22,912 bases of DNA from Lysobacteraceae bacterium. GTDB lineage: Bacteria > Pseudomonadota > Gammaproteobacteria > Xanthomonadales > Xanthomonadaceae. The DNA lies in NCBI GenBank assembly GCA_003505795.1, contig DNXT01000290.1, positions 1 to 22,912 of the forward strand, given 5' to 3'. The translations under genes were made by a program, and so were the position numbers. Every line of letters begins with the position of its first letter. Positions within the stretch are counted from its first letter, which is position 1. Shown one piece after another: positions 22,060-22,912 of this stretch. The notes below the pieces were generated by a model that was not told where the DNA came from, did no database searches, and saw only the letters and a list, made by a program, of their open reading frames with translations.

Positions 22060-22482
22060 GACGATGCTCCCTTCATCCCAAGCCGGTGCCACGCCAGCAC
22101 GCGATGCCATCAGGCTTCGAATATTCATCGCGCGCCCCGCTACTTACAGCGACGGAGGCGAGAAGACCGCGTGAAGCCACGGCGCCCGGCAGGCGGCGCA
22201 TCGATCGCGAAAGAGATGCCGGCGCGGCCGATGGCGCCGTTTCTCGGAACGCCCCGGCCTCGACCTGAAACCGCCGGGGGTGCTGCCTGCAAGGCACTCC
22301 CCTCCGAACCGCGCCAGCCTCGGCAAACCCGGCTGGGTATCGCCGGCTTCAGCGTCCGGAATCGGGTCCCGCAGCGGCGGCAAATTCTCCCCGGGGACGG
22401 CGCGGGCGTGTCCGCTGCCTCTGGCCGATCATCCCGTTCCACCATGCAGCGGGCAGACCGGGCAGCCTTGAACTTCCTTGCA
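22060..22482. other. Gene-free stretch between the GGDEF-EAL gene and the LysR gene
   Basis: About 420 bases with no gene I can support. Several overlapping frames exist on the minus strand, but none has a ribosome binding site or known domain. One reads GRICRRCGTRF, which resembles half of a zinc knuckle but is too isolated to call. The stretch may contain the right-hand limit of the inserted segment, since the LysR gene after it returns to the composition of the core genome. Confidence 0.5.
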
Positions 22483-22912
22483 TCAGGGGGGCGCCGGAGC
22501 GGAACGGCATGTTTCCGCGATCCGCTCGCACCAGGTCTCGAAGACGCCGGCGCGACGCAGGCGCGCGCGCCACCAGGCCAGCGCCTCGCCCTCCTCGCCG
22601 GCACGCCAGGCCAGGTAGAAGGTTTCGTCGGGCTTGCGCGCGTCGACCTCCAGCCGCACCAGCCGGCCGTCGCGCAGCGCCGCGCGCGCGTACGGCTCGG
22701 GCAGGAAGCCGAAGCCGATGCCGGCCAGCTGCATCAGGTACTTGCTGTGCATGTCGGGCACGGTCAGCACCTCGCGGTCGGCGAGCAGCCCCACCGTGCG
22801 CGGCAGCAGCCGTCGCGCGGAGTCGGCGACCGCAACCGCCCGATGCCCCGCCAGGTCGCCGCGGCCCACCCGCTTGCTGCCGGCCAGGGCGTGCGTGGAG
22901 GCGACCACGAAC
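22483..22912 (-). CDS. LysR-family transcriptional regulator, C-terminal part (gene runs off the window)
   Basis: The visible 143 codons form the second half of a LysR effector-binding domain. FVVASTHALAG comes first, then ADSARRLLPRT, VPDMHSKYLMQLAGIGFGFLPEPYARAALRDGRLV and DETFYLAWRAGEEGEALAWWRARL in order. The -QLAGIGFGFLP- segment is the standard second-lobe motif of LysR regulators. The frame stays open to the edge of the window, so the DNA-binding domain lies beyond 22912. Codon use is very G+C-rich, unlike the redox cassette. Target genes are not in view. Confidence 0.87.
   Translation of the reverse strand, partial: FVVASTHALAGSKRVGRGDLAGHRAVAVADSARRLLPRTVGLLADREVLTVPDMHSKYLMQLAGIGFGFLPEPYARAALRDGRLVRLEVDARKPDETFYLAWRAGEEGEALAWWRARLRRAGVFETWCERIAETCRSAPAPP

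Noticed and set aside
22102..22130. TTCGAAT near 22110 as a copy of the tRNA-Arg 3' end (attachment site)
   Set aside because: Only 7 bases match the T-loop region and the flanks diverge; this is too short to be a direct repeat.
1..22912. CRISPR arrays, rRNA genes or complete insertion sequences
   Set aside because: No regularly spaced direct repeats, ribosomal RNA sequence or intact transposase gene was seen.

Overview
The window is high-G+C DNA that reads as a gammaproteobacterium of the Xanthomonadaceae/Lysobacteraceae (Lysobacter, Luteimonas or Pseudoxanthomonas type). The grounds are the bamC-dapA-gcvR-(RraB-like)-bcp block, a DapA and a two-cysteine Bcp of Xanthomonas/Xylella type, and REPIN-type palindromes whose arms begin GTGGGAGGGAC. 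No species can be named from the sequence alone.

Positions 99-5643 hold a galactose/galactonate island. A GbpR-type LysR regulator is divergent from a tightly coupled operon: a 20-codon mini-ORF with a strong ribosome binding site, an SDR dehydrogenase, KDPGal aldolase (dgoA), galactonate dehydratase (dgoD), an SMP-30 lactonase and KDGal kinase (dgoK). Together these supply every step of the De Ley-Doudoroff route: galactose, galactonolactone, galactonate, KDGal, KDPGal, then pyruvate plus glyceraldehyde 3-phosphate.

Positions 5741-14133 are ordinary core genome: 7Fe ferredoxin fdxA, a REPIN, the dapA-bamC lipoprotein pair reading left, and gcvR, an RraB-like gene and bcp reading right. Next come an unusual 265-bp nested inverted-repeat element (9303-9567), PhoH2 (PIN-PhoH), a lipoprotein, a YoaK/DUF1275 membrane protein, a second REPIN, thiD, an alpha/beta hydrolase, and tRNA-Arg(ACG) with its promoter and terminator.

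Directly after the tRNA, base composition and style change. Positions 14172 to about 22480 look like a decayed integrated segment. It holds a truncated, frameshifted tyrosine-integrase remnant, then minus-strand genes: an SDR, an NAD(P)H-binding protein, an LLM-class flavin oxidoreductase, an AcuI/YhdH-like quinone reductase-type MDR enzyme, and a NemR/AcuR-like TetR repressor. Two near-identical palindromic operators (18773-18787 and 19453-19467) sit in front of the MDR gene and the repressor, which suggests a self-regulated electrophile or redox response cassette. Beyond it lie a thioredoxin-reductase gene scrap, a GAF-PAS-GGDEF-EAL signalling protein, a gene-free stretch, and the C-terminal part of another LysR regulator that runs off the window.

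The most unusual structures are the 265-bp three-way-junction-like element before phoH, the coupled mini-ORF before the galactose operon, and the paired-operator redox cassette beside the tRNA.
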